Made by a program: the position numbers and the translations under genes | The notes under the pieces: model-generated | The model's input: only the letters and a program-made list of their open reading frames with translations | Databases searched by the model: none | Told to the model about the DNA's origin: nothing | NCBI GenBank assembly: GCA_038134485.1 | Contig: JAYPVG010000013.1 | Span: 1 to 64,000, forward strand | Direction: 5' to 3' | Origin: NORP240 sp038134485 | Lineage (GTDB): Bacteria; Pseudomonadota; Gammaproteobacteria; Pseudomonadales; Pseudohongiellaceae | Length of the DNA: 64,000 bases | Shown here: positions 42,722 through 51,221 of the stretch, piece after piece | Numbering within the stretch: position 1 is the first letter of the stretch | How the letters are laid out: every line of letters starts with the position of its first letter

Positions 42722-43264
42722 ATGGTAAATGTACTCATCAGATGGTTCACGATCGCACTAATTCTCGTGCTTCTCATCGTTGGGGTCTCCTATACATCGA
42801 TGCGTCTGCACGACGGCCCGGTGGAATTCTGGCCAGGATTCACTATTAGTATCGGTGGACCGTTCCGTAGCGGCATCATTAGTCCATCTCCGGGTAACTG
42901 GAATTTTATCCGCGACCGCGAAGAAATAGAAATTCAGACATTGGAACCAGCTACATCCCGCACCGTTTGGGTTCCGGTTGTCGATGGCAGGCTTTATTTG
43001 GTCAGTGGTTATATGAACTCCACGCTTGGTAAACTTTGGAAACAGTGGCCAACTTACATGGAAGAGGACAACCGAATCCTGATTAGAATCGACGACAGGA
43101 TCTATGAGCAACGTTTGAACCGCATCACGGAGGGGCCGATTACGGCCCAGGTTATGTCCGAGGTGATTCGCAAATATGCGGGCGGACCCGACCAGCTCAA
43201 TACAGCCGCGGGACAAGCTGTTACCGGTGGCTCAGTCTGGCTATTCGAAGTGATAGATCGCTAA
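42722..43264 (+). CDS. Membrane-anchored hypothetical protein, paralogue of the divergent gene at 42011
   Basis: A 180-residue protein with a transmembrane helix (about 5-25), then a domain with IEIQTLEPATSRTVWVPV, YLVSGYMNSTLGKLWKQWP, IRIDDRIYEQRLNRI and VWLFEVI, paralogous to 42011. A central W..FIRDREE block corresponds to W..FVNDLPT in the partner. Likely periplasmic, attached to the inner membrane. The ATG at 42722 follows AGGAAA by 8 bases; a -10-like TATACT lies at 42669-42674. Function unknown. Confidence 0.65.
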   Translation: MVNVLIRWFTIALILVLLIVGVSYTSMRLHDGPVEFWPGFTISIGGPFRSGIISPSPGNWNFIRDREEIEIQTLEPATSRTVWVPVVDGRLYLVSGYMNSTLGKLWKQWPTYMEEDNRILIRIDDRIYEQRLNRITEGPITAQVMSEVIRKYAGGPDQLNTAAGQAVTGGSVWLFEVIDR

Positions 43265-43352
43265 GCTCAAACAAAATAGCGCCCGACCTCAATGCAGTTA
43301 ATGTTTCAAGTGGGCCTGCACAATTATTTACCTTCCTATCAGGAACATCAAT

Positions 43353-44792
43353 ATGACTAAATCGCTTGTAATTACCCTTTTTGCCCTGCTGATTGTCATT
43401 CCCTGCGGTCACGCACAATCTCCGGAAAATTGCCAGGACACACTAGACTGCAAGTCATCGTGGTTAGGCATTACTCCAGCTCAGCGGACCGACATTTTTG
43501 ATTTTGCCGAACAATACAAGGACTTCATTCATCGTGCCCGCACAGAACTCAGTTTTGTCTCCGAGGCCATAGCATTTGCCCAGGCAAACGGCTTCCAACT
43601 CTGGAACGACCCGGCAAATCCGGCGCCTGGCTCACGTTACTATGAGGTCAATCGAGACCGAACCATCAGCCTATTCGTCATAGGTCGACGCTCGATGCAG
43701 GAAGGCTTTCATATTGTCGGGTCACATATTGATTCACCGCGACTGGATTTGAAGGGGCGCCCGGTTTACCAGAACAGCGAATTCGCATTGTTTCAAACCA
43801 ATTTCCACGGCGGCATCAAATATCACCAGTGGACCAACCTTCCACTAGCGCTGGTAGGACGCGTGGACAAAAAAGACGGTACCGTGGTCAACATTTCGAT
43901 TGGCCTCGAAGCCGACGATCCTGTTTTCATGATCCCCGAGCTATCGCCCCATGTCGACAGGGGGCGCGGCAGTCAGCGCCTCGACGATTTTCTGGGGCCC
44001 GAAGATCTTGATCCTGTGATAGGACACATCCCGGGACCTGCAGAACAGACTGTCAGCCAACAAGTTCTGGCGTTTCTCGGCGCGACCTACGAAATTACCG
44101 CTGCCGACCTGGTCTCGGCAGAATTGTCCCTTGTACCTGCGGGAGCTCCGCGGGACATGGGTTTCGATCGCGGGCTGATCGCTGCCTACGGACAGGACGA
44201 CCGGCTGGCGGCCTACACCAGCATTCGGGCCCTGGCGGAACTGGATGTTCCTGATTACACCGCGGTTGCTTATCTGGTAGACAATGAAGAGGTGGGTAAT
44301 CGCAATAACACTGGCGCCGGATCCGACTACTATGCCGATCTGCTGTCACGCTTGTTGCTCGCTGAACTCGGTGATGCCTATCGCGAACCATTATTGCGCA
44401 GATCCATGCGCCGCACCCGTTTCGTCTCGATCGATGTCAATCCGGGGGTAAACCCGATGAATCCGGGCGCATGGGAACTGGGCAATGCTCCCAAACTGGG
44501 CTATGGGGTAAATTTGAAACTCTATGGCCAGGGAAACAATGCCAATTCCGAATTCATAGCCTGGACCCGCGGGATACTCGATGCCAATGGGATCCCATGG
44601 CAGACTTCAACCTACAGAGTTGGAAGCGCGGGTGGAGGAACCATAGGCGGCATATTCTCGTCGCAAAATAATGAAGTGATCGACTTCGGGGTGCCCCTGC
44701 TCTCGATCCACACCCCATTTGCCGTGAGCTCAAAAATCGATGTATACAATCTGTATCGTGCGGCTCTGGCCTTTTACGAGTTTTCGGAATGA
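43353..44792 (+). CDS. Exported M18-family aminopeptidase
   Basis: A 479-residue di-zinc aminopeptidase of the aspartyl-aminopeptidase family. The signal peptide (1-21) makes it periplasmic, unlike cytosolic M18 enzymes. Zinc and catalytic motifs are seen: GSHIDSPRLDLK with H125, an internal GQDDRLAAYTSI (Asp-zinc), DNEEVGNRNNTGAGS with the two Glu residues, and SIHTPFAVSSKIDVY with the last His. M18 enzymes remove acidic or neutral N-terminal residues. It could supply amino acids or short peptides to the POT carrier and exported aminotransferases of the window. It is followed by two PQQ dehydrogenase genes on the same strand. Confidence 0.88.
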   Translation: MTKSLVITLFALLIVIPCGHAQSPENCQDTLDCKSSWLGITPAQRTDIFDFAEQYKDFIHRARTELSFVSEAIAFAQANGFQLWNDPANPAPGSRYYEVNRDRTISLFVIGRRSMQEGFHIVGSHIDSPRLDLKGRPVYQNSEFALFQTNFHGGIKYHQWTNLPLALVGRVDKKDGTVVNISIGLEADDPVFMIPELSPHVDRGRGSQRLDDFLGPEDLDPVIGHIPGPAEQTVSQQVLAFLGATYEITAADLVSAELSLVPAGAPRDMGFDRGLIAAYGQDDRLAAYTSIRALAELDVPDYTAVAYLVDNEEVGNRNNTGAGSDYYADLLSRLLLAELGDAYREPLLRRSMRRTRFVSIDVNPGVNPMNPGAWELGNAPKLGYGVNLKLYGQGNNANSEFIAWTRGILDANGIPWQTSTYRVGSAGGGTIGGIFSSQNNEVIDFGVPLLSIHTPFAVSSKIDVYNLYRAALAFYEFSE

Positions 44793-44889
44793 TCATCGTA
44801 GCCGATGCATGATCATCCGCACGGAACTGGACAAACTTGCGCTCAGGAAATAAATTCTCAGCAAAACTTCTGGAAAACGAGGAATTACA

Positions 44890-46605
44890 ATGTCCGCTAC
44901 CCGGCCTCTGCTTGTGAGAGCAGCCTCCATACTCATGTGTCTTGCTTCGATAAATGCCAGTGCTCAATCACCGATTGCTGACTACAACCCGGTCACCGAT
45001 GATCGGCTTAATAATCCGGAAGCCCGCAACTGGCTTTCCTATCGAGGCACACTGAACGGCTGGGGTTACAGCCCGCTCGGAGAAATCAATTCAGATAATG
45101 TAAGCCAATTGCAACCTGTCTGGTCTTTCTCTACCGGCGTGCTTGGAGGGCACGAAGCGCCACCAATAGTCAATGACGGGATAATGTTTGTCACCACTCC
45201 TCAGAATCTGGTGTACGCAATGGACGCGGCCACTGGTGACATGCTGTGGCGTTACCAACATGACCTCCCCCAGAGCCTGATCGCATTCCACCGCACAAAT
45301 AGAGGTGTGGCTCTCTACGGAGACAAGGTTTACACGGCAACGCTCGATGCTCGCGTGGTGGCGCTAGACGCCACAACCGGACAAAAGGTGTGGGACACGC
45401 CCGTTCAGGACAATAGCTTTGGCTATTACATCACTATGGCTCCGCTCGCGGTCGAAGGTAAAGTGCTGGTCGGCACGTCTGGCGGTGAGTTGGGCATTCG
45501 TGGATTCGTGGTAGCCCTGGATGCGGAAACTGGAGAGGAATTGTGGCGCACCTACACCGTGCCTTCTCCCGGGCAACCAGGAAATGAGACCTGGCCCGGA
45601 GAATCCTGGCGAACCGGTGGTGCTGCGGTATGGGTGCCGGGCCATTACGATCCGGAGCTTCGGCTTGCCTATTTTGGTACCGGTAATCCGGGCCCCTGGA
45701 TTGGCGATCAACGTCCGGGAGACAATCTGTACACCAATTCGGTGATCGCTCTGGACATCGACAGCGGCGCTATTCGCAATCACCACCAGTACCACTGGAA
45801 CGGGTCCTGGGACTGGGATGAAGTGTCTACCCCGATATTGATGCCGGTGGAGCGAAGCGGACGGCAATTTAATGCCTTGGTGCATCCGGGTCGCAATGGT
45901 TACCTGTGGCTGCTGGAACGGCAGGCTGAACGCATTGGGTTTGTCGATGCCGTGCCCTATGTGTATCAAAACGCCTTCCTGAGTGTCGATCCCGAAACCG
46001 GGCGTCCTACCTACGACCCCGAACACAAACCGACTACCGGCTCGACCACTTCATTTTGTCCCTCACTGTGGGGAGGCAAAGACTGGCCCCCCGCTGCCTA
46101 TAATCCCGAAACTGGCCTGATCTACATCCCCGCCAATGAAAACCACTGCGGCGCCATCCAGGGGCAGGAAGTCACTTACATGCCGGGAAGTTCTTACACC
46201 GGCGCCCGCACCGAGTTCAGTCTGCGAGAGGGAACCAGTCACATTGGAGAAATTCAGGCCTGGGACATGAATACCGGCGAAGAGGTATGGACCCGGGAAT
46301 TTGACTCTCACAACTGGGGCGGGATCCTCACAACCAGCGGCAATTTGATATTCAGCGGCGGCACCAGCGACCGCTACTTCCGGGCACACGATGCCAGTAC
46401 CGGGGAAGAGCTATGGAGTCACCGCACCAATTCGGGAATCATCGGTGTGCCCTCAACTTTCTCAGTGAATGGCAAACAATATGTCGCCATTCAGTCCGGC
46501 TGGGGCGTCGATGCCGCCAGCATGACCGGTCGCGTTGACCAGATTCGCGGGACACGAACGTTCGTGCCCCAGGGCGGTGTTATCTGGGTATTTGCACTAC
46601 CTTAA
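44890..46605 (+). CDS. PQQ alcohol dehydrogenase with lanthanide-type metal site
   Basis: A 571-residue periplasmic quinoprotein: signal peptide 1-25, then an eight-bladed propeller with tryptophan-docking repeats (AATGDMLWRY, ATTGQKVWDT, AETGEELWRT). Metal ligands match MxaF/XoxF: E200 (SGGE), N266 (TGNPGPW), D308 and D310 (WDWD). The additional Asp two residues after the catalytic one (DxD) is the XoxF/ExaF signature for lanthanide instead of calcium. The adjacent Cys-Cys pair found in methanol dehydrogenases is absent (AFHRTNRG at that point), which is usual for some ethanol-type enzymes. No cytochrome domain. The next gene is a diverged paralogue. Confidence 0.88.
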   Translation: MSATRPLLVRAASILMCLASINASAQSPIADYNPVTDDRLNNPEARNWLSYRGTLNGWGYSPLGEINSDNVSQLQPVWSFSTGVLGGHEAPPIVNDGIMFVTTPQNLVYAMDAATGDMLWRYQHDLPQSLIAFHRTNRGVALYGDKVYTATLDARVVALDATTGQKVWDTPVQDNSFGYYITMAPLAVEGKVLVGTSGGELGIRGFVVALDAETGEELWRTYTVPSPGQPGNETWPGESWRTGGAAVWVPGHYDPELRLAYFGTGNPGPWIGDQRPGDNLYTNSVIALDIDSGAIRNHHQYHWNGSWDWDEVSTPILMPVERSGRQFNALVHPGRNGYLWLLERQAERIGFVDAVPYVYQNAFLSVDPETGRPTYDPEHKPTTGSTTSFCPSLWGGKDWPPAAYNPETGLIYIPANENHCGAIQGQEVTYMPGSSYTGARTEFSLREGTSHIGEIQAWDMNTGEEVWTREFDSHNWGGILTTSGNLIFSGGTSDRYFRAHDASTGEELWSHRTNSGIIGVPSTFSVNGKQYVAIQSGWGVDAASMTGRVDQIRGTRTFVPQGGVIWVFALP

Positions 46606-46728
46606 TATATCGCCAACTGGACGGTCAGGATTCTGCATGCTCCGATTTTTCCAGGAAGGTCAGGCAGCATAGACTCCGCGGGCAAGAAAATTTATGCTTG
46701 GGGGAACAAAAACAACCTGGGCCCGACC

Positions 46729-48480
46729 ATGCTGAATCAAACCAAACTTTACCTTAGCCTGCTCATCGCCTCACTGACCGTCATGCCTGCCCCGACGGCA
46801 CTCGGTCAATCACTGCTGGACGATTACACACCGGTCACATATGAACAATTAGAAAATCCGCCAGATAGCGACTGGCTGATGTGGCGCCGAACCCAGAATC
46901 ACTGGGGCTACAGTCCGCTAGACCAGATCAACAAGGAAAACGTGGCCAGTCTGCGGCTGGCCTGGGCATGGACCATGGGGCCCGGACTGCAGGAAACCAC
47001 CCCACTGGTACACGATGGAGTAATGTTTCTGCCCCAGGCCTGCGACTTTATCGAAGCTGTGGATGCCACCGACGGCACCCTGCTCTGGGAATATCGACGA
47101 CCGGAAGTCGATCACGTGGCGCCCCTGTCATGTGCCAATCGAAACGGGACCCTGTACGGTGACCGACTGTACCTGGCAACTCGCGACGCATTCCTGATTG
47201 CTCTGGATGTCCACACCGGCGAAGTCATCTGGGAACAGCAGATGGGTGACTGGACCGTTGGTCAACATTACTCTGGCGGACCGCAAATACTGGACGGCAA
47301 GCTGATTGCCGGCATGTCCGGGTGCTATTACATCAATACCTTCTGCTGGGTTTCCGCCCACGATCCCGAAACCGGTGAGGAACTGTGGCGCACCAATACC
47401 GTTCCGCGCGTTGGAGAACCCCATGGTGAAACCTGGGGGGATGTACCTAATGAGCGCCGTCGGGGTGGTTCCGCCTGGATGCCAGCCAGTTACGACCCAG
47501 ACCTGGACCTGATCTATATCGGTGTCGGTGTGCCAATTCCCTGGGGTGATATCCAGCGGCAAACCGACGGGGGCGATGTACTCTATACCAATTCCACTCT
47601 GGCCCTGCGCGCAGATACCGGCGAAATCGCCTGGTATTTTCAGCATATTCCAGGCGGTAACTGGGATCTCGACCATCCATTCGAGCGTCTGGTGGTCGAG
47701 TCTGAAATCGCGCCAGATCCCGACTCGGTCTCCTGGATGAACCCTGACATTGACTCCAGCGCAAGGCGCAAGGTCATCACTGGCATACCCGGCAAAACCG
47801 GAATCATCTGGACCCTCGATGCCGCTACTGGCGAATTTCTGTGGGCTCGGGAAACCAACTATCAGAACGTCATCATCGGTGTCGATATCGAAAACCATAA
47901 AGGAATCACTGATCCGAATCTCAAATATACTGAAATTCGCCAGCGCAAGATGATCTGCCCCACTACTCGGGGCGGGATCAACTGGCAGGCTGTTGCCTAC
48001 AGCCCGCAAACCAACGCGGTCTATACCCCCACCAATAATGCCTGCATGAATCAGGCTCTGAACCCTGTAGAACCCACCGTTGGCTTACATCATCGTTCGG
48101 CCACGTCGCCCGTCATTCCGGCACCAGGATTTGAAGACCAGGTCGGCCTGCTGTCTGCGGTCGACGTAGCTACCGGCGAAGCAAAATGGATTCACAGACA
48201 GCGGGCGGGTATAGGTGGCTCAGTGCTGACTACCGGAGGTGGACTGGTATTTGTCACGGACGATGCCCGTCGCTTTCGCGCCTTTGACGCCGAAACCGGT
48301 GAAGTGCTGTGGGAACAATTGCTCAATTCGACCGCAGGTGGATTCCCGGTTTCCTATAGCGTCGACGGCGTGCAATATATTGCGATAGCGGCCGGAGGCG
48401 GAGTGACCTATCGCAATCTGACCCCAGAATTGCAGCAGCGTAGCGGTGGCAATACCCTGTTCGTCTTTAGGCTGCCATAG
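46729..48480 (+). CDS. PQQ dehydrogenase paralogue with altered metal site
   Basis: A 583-residue exported quinoprotein (signal peptide about 1-26), paralogous to the gene at 44890 with the same propeller repeats. The catalytic-type DxD is kept (NWDLD, D313 and D315), but the usual metal-binding Glu is Tyr200 (SGCY) and the usual Asn is Val (VGVPIPW). Extra cysteines occur at SGCYY and NTFCW. The cofactor site must therefore differ, so it may bind PQQ differently or have lost dehydrogenase activity. It is 123 bases after the first gene, probably the same operon. The carbonic anhydrase frame begins directly after its stop. Confidence 0.8.
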   Translation: MLNQTKLYLSLLIASLTVMPAPTALGQSLLDDYTPVTYEQLENPPDSDWLMWRRTQNHWGYSPLDQINKENVASLRLAWAWTMGPGLQETTPLVHDGVMFLPQACDFIEAVDATDGTLLWEYRRPEVDHVAPLSCANRNGTLYGDRLYLATRDAFLIALDVHTGEVIWEQQMGDWTVGQHYSGGPQILDGKLIAGMSGCYYINTFCWVSAHDPETGEELWRTNTVPRVGEPHGETWGDVPNERRRGGSAWMPASYDPDLDLIYIGVGVPIPWGDIQRQTDGGDVLYTNSTLALRADTGEIAWYFQHIPGGNWDLDHPFERLVVESEIAPDPDSVSWMNPDIDSSARRKVITGIPGKTGIIWTLDAATGEFLWARETNYQNVIIGVDIENHKGITDPNLKYTEIRQRKMICPTTRGGINWQAVAYSPQTNAVYTPTNNACMNQALNPVEPTVGLHHRSATSPVIPAPGFEDQVGLLSAVDVATGEAKWIHRQRAGIGGSVLTTGGGLVFVTDDARRFRAFDAETGEVLWEQLLNSTAGGFPVSYSVDGVQYIAIAAGGGVTYRNLTPELQQRSGGNTLFVFRLP

Positions 48481-48507
48481 TCACGTACAAATCCGACCCG
48501 GGGGAAT

Positions 48508-49041
48508 ACGACCATACTCTACAGTCTGGGTGACAAGCAGGTAGAAATTGCCGGTGACGATTTCTTCGTCGCCGACAATGCCTCTGTCATCGGAGAAGTG
48601 CGGCTCGAAAACAACGCAAGTATCTGGTTCAACGCTGTTCTGCGGGGTGATTGCGACCTGATTACTGTCGGCGAAAACTCCAATATTCAGGATGGCTCGG
48701 TGCTGCACACCGATCATGGTTTCCCCCTCATAATTGGCAAAAACGTGACGGTTGGTCACAAGGTCATGTTGCACGGCTGCACGATTGGGGATAATTCACT
48801 GATTGGCATCAATGCAGTAATTCTAAATGGCGCCAAAATAGGTAAAAACTGCCTAATCGGCGCCAACAGCCTGATCACAGAGAACAAGGAAATCCCCGAC
48901 GGCTCGCTGGTGATGGGATCTCCCGCCAGGGTCGTTAAACCTCTCACCCCCCAGCAGCAGTCCCAGCTTGCAGAGAGCGCCAGCCACTACGTGGAAAACT
49001 TCAAGCGATACAAAAGGGAATTACGGCAAGACCTACGCTGA
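48508..49041 (+). CDS. Gamma-class carbonic anhydrase-like protein without a canonical start codon
   Basis: The frame encodes a left-handed beta-helix hexapeptide-repeat protein of about 177 residues like YrdA. The zinc histidines are seen as HTDHG, VTVGHK and LHGCT. The conserved family N-terminus (YSLGDKQVEIAGD, then FVADNASVIGEVRLENNASIW) starts before the first GTG (48598) and follows an in-frame ACG at 48508 and an ATA at 48514, where relatives have ATG. A GGGGG site lies just before. Candidates: a non-AUG start, or a sequence error at 48508-48516. A start at the GTG would delete the first beta-helix turns. It directly follows the PQQ gene stop. Confidence 0.75.
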   Translation, partial: TTILYSLGDKQVEIAGDDFFVADNASVIGEVRLENNASIWFNAVLRGDCDLITVGENSNIQDGSVLHTDHGFPLIIGKNVTVGHKVMLHGCTIGDNSLIGINAVILNGAKIGKNCLIGANSLITENKEIPDGSLVMGSPARVVKPLTPQQQSQLAESASHYVENFKRYKRELRQDLR

Positions 49042-49147
49042 TGCAACAACGCCATCGCATTATCCAGAATTTAGAACCATCCGTTCTTTCTTGCCCAATC
49101 AAGCATCGGGTGAAAACCATTACCGGTTGCTTATGCGGGCAACTTGC

Positions 49148-50518
49148 TTACAGGCGTACTATGGTCTGGAGATAGACGTAGTTGCTGTCGCCCTTGTTAA
49201 CAGCGTCCATATAAGGACCCGCATTAATCCACACATAGCCGCCATCGACGGTCAACTTGTTGGAAAACAGGTTCCAGCGTACGCGAAATTCCAACTGATC
49301 ACCCAAAAAGTCCTCACCAAGACTGCCTGGATGACGATACCGGGTGGTGCGCCAACCCTGCGCCTCTTCGGCCAGTGACGGTCGCTGCCATCTGACGTAG
49401 GCATCGACATTTACGGCTGGCTGCAGGTTTAGCATGAGTCCTGGAGAACTCGTGTTAACCCTTTGAAAGGCCCGGAACAGGCCAGTGGGTCCGAAATCCG
49501 GTCTTGGCACCCCAAACAGATGATCCAATTCATTGGATTCGTCGTCCAGAGGATCCTTGTCACCGCTGCCGTAATGATAGAGAAAGCTAAGGCGTGGCTG
49601 CCACGTCGCCTCGAAGCTGTGACCCAGGGTCAGATGAAAATAGGAAGCCTTGTGATCACGCAATGCAGAATCCGCATCCAGAGCGGGTGCATCGCCGAAT
49701 TGATACAGGGCTTCTATATCGTAGTGCCAGCGACTTGCCGCAGGGTTTCGGAACAGACGTACGCCAGTATTGAGCACATCGAAACGCTGGTTGGCAGGCC
49801 TATCGCGCCTTTCGTCAGCCCCGAGCAAGTACAGTTGAAGCGAGCCCGCTGCGCCGCTTAAACGAGTAGTCAAGAATCCGCCCCAAAAGAAATCATCGGA
49901 TTGATTGTCGAGGCGCGGATCGTTATCAATCCAGTCGCCGGAAACGCGTCTGTTTGTGGGGTGTGTATAAAATAACTCCAGAGAAGTATTGTCGCTCTCC
50001 AGCCTGGCCTGGACACCGGCAAAGGAATTGATGGTATTTCGATAGCGATTGCGTGCGATGAAGCGACGACTGCCCTGATCCATAGTGAAACGACCAATCC
50101 TGATAAAGCCCCGATCTTCATCGCTGAACAACCCGGTGAAAGGCACTGTCACATTGGCCTGCAGAATATCTAGCGGATTATTGGTAAAACTGTCGAGAGG
50201 TGAGCCACTATCTACAAGAAAGGTGCGCATGTCAGCGAACTCAGTCGTGATAGTAAAACCCTCGAAATCGGCGTCCAACTTGAGAGTATTGCGCCATTCA
50301 ATACCCTGGTCGCTGCCATCGAGACCAGCACGAAACTGTCCATCCAGATGCTGAAATCTGGTTTGCTGCTCGAATTCTAACGAGAGCCAATCCGGCAGGG
50401 TGGAATTCGACTGGGCGACCCCGACTAGGGGGAGTCCGAGTAACAGGTTGCAAAAAATAAGGACGTCGCGAAGTGCAGGGCAGTAGCTTGCCTCGAAAGT
50501 AGCTCGAATGGGTAACAT
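49148..50518 (-). CDS. AlgE-like (alginate export family) outer-membrane beta-barrel
   Basis: A 456-residue protein with a signal peptide (about 1-35) and a barrel of alternating amphipathic strands. The family signatures are WRNTLKLDADFEGF, FIRIGRFTMDQGSRRFIARNRYRNTINSF, LGHSFEATWQPRLSFLYHYGSGDKDP, FDxLFGVPRPDFGPTGLFRAFQRVN and the last strand ending in Leu. Alginate-export family porins pass anionic polysaccharides or other small acidic solutes through the outer membrane. No alginate biosynthesis genes are near, so the solute is unknown. It converges with the carbonic anhydrase gene. Confidence 0.83.
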   Translation of the reverse strand: MLPIRATFEASYCPALRDVLIFCNLLLGLPLVGVAQSNSTLPDWLSLEFEQQTRFQHLDGQFRAGLDGSDQGIEWRNTLKLDADFEGFTITTEFADMRTFLVDSGSPLDSFTNNPLDILQANVTVPFTGLFSDEDRGFIRIGRFTMDQGSRRFIARNRYRNTINSFAGVQARLESDNTSLELFYTHPTNRRVSGDWIDNDPRLDNQSDDFFWGGFLTTRLSGAAGSLQLYLLGADERRDRPANQRFDVLNTGVRLFRNPAASRWHYDIEALYQFGDAPALDADSALRDHKASYFHLTLGHSFEATWQPRLSFLYHYGSGDKDPLDDESNELDHLFGVPRPDFGPTGLFRAFQRVNTSSPGLMLNLQPAVNVDAYVRWQRPSLAEEAQGWRTTRYRHPGSLGEDFLGDQLEFRVRWNLFSNKLTVDGGYVWINAGPYMDAVNKGDSNYVYLQTIVRL

Positions 50519-50705
50519 AAAAACTGTTTTTTATCGGATTTATAATTATTGCGTTATTGCGCGGGTGACGGCGATTGTATCTATACTCGCACTAACACTT
50601 CAATCTTCATAAGTGGCGAAGGAATCGGAAGCATACAAATCCAAGACTTGCAGAACTGGTTTTGGTCCCCTGATTGGCGATCATTCGGGTCTGTTGCCAG
50701 GCACT

Positions 50706-51107
50706 TCATTTTGGTTTTAGAAAAAAAGCCAGGACAATGCCGGAAAAAACCCAGACTATGATCGTGTCAACGACAGTTATGACAGCAAAGTCCAGAGGCA
50801 GCGGCAGAATTATTGAGTGAAACCATTCCGCTGAAGCCAGCAATGAACCCATTACAAGACCAAACCGCGCGCCTTCAGCAAGGCCCTTGTTCTGATAAGC
50901 CTTCATAAATACGAAACAAGCGAGGCTGATTGTTACAAGGTAACCCACTGCAATCGCCATAAGATTAGGAGCGGATTGCAGGTCGGGCCTCAAGATTTCA
51001 AAGAAAGCACCATACTGCTCGGGAAATAACGGTGGCAGGAGTGCAAAAAACACCCCTTGTATGACGACGACAAATAACAAAGCCAGTGCTATTCGTATTA
51101 CGTACAT
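50706..51107 (-). CDS. Four-helix integral membrane protein, unknown function
   Basis: A 133-residue protein of mostly hydrophobic residues with about four transmembrane helices (about 4-25, 48-70, 80-100 and 106-128). AGAGG site before the ATG at 51107. Gly/Ala-rich helix 3 (GARFGLVMGSLLASAEW) and a short basic C-terminus (FFLKPK). I cannot name a family. It is divergent from the D-aminoacylase gene. Confidence 0.65.
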   Translation of the reverse strand: MYVIRIALALLFVVVIQGVFFALLPPLFPEQYGAFFEILRPDLQSAPNLMAIAVGYLVTISLACFVFMKAYQNKGLAEGARFGLVMGSLLASAEWFHSIILPLPLDFAVITVVDTIIVWVFSGIVLAFFLKPK

Positions 51108-51221
51108 GCCTGCCTCTCATTGCTTCTTGAATCGAGACTGCCAAACTTTCCAGGAATGGACAAGTTTTAGAAGTGCTCTTAAGCTAGCAAAAAACCAAAA
51201 CCAAGGGAGGGCTGCTTCTTA

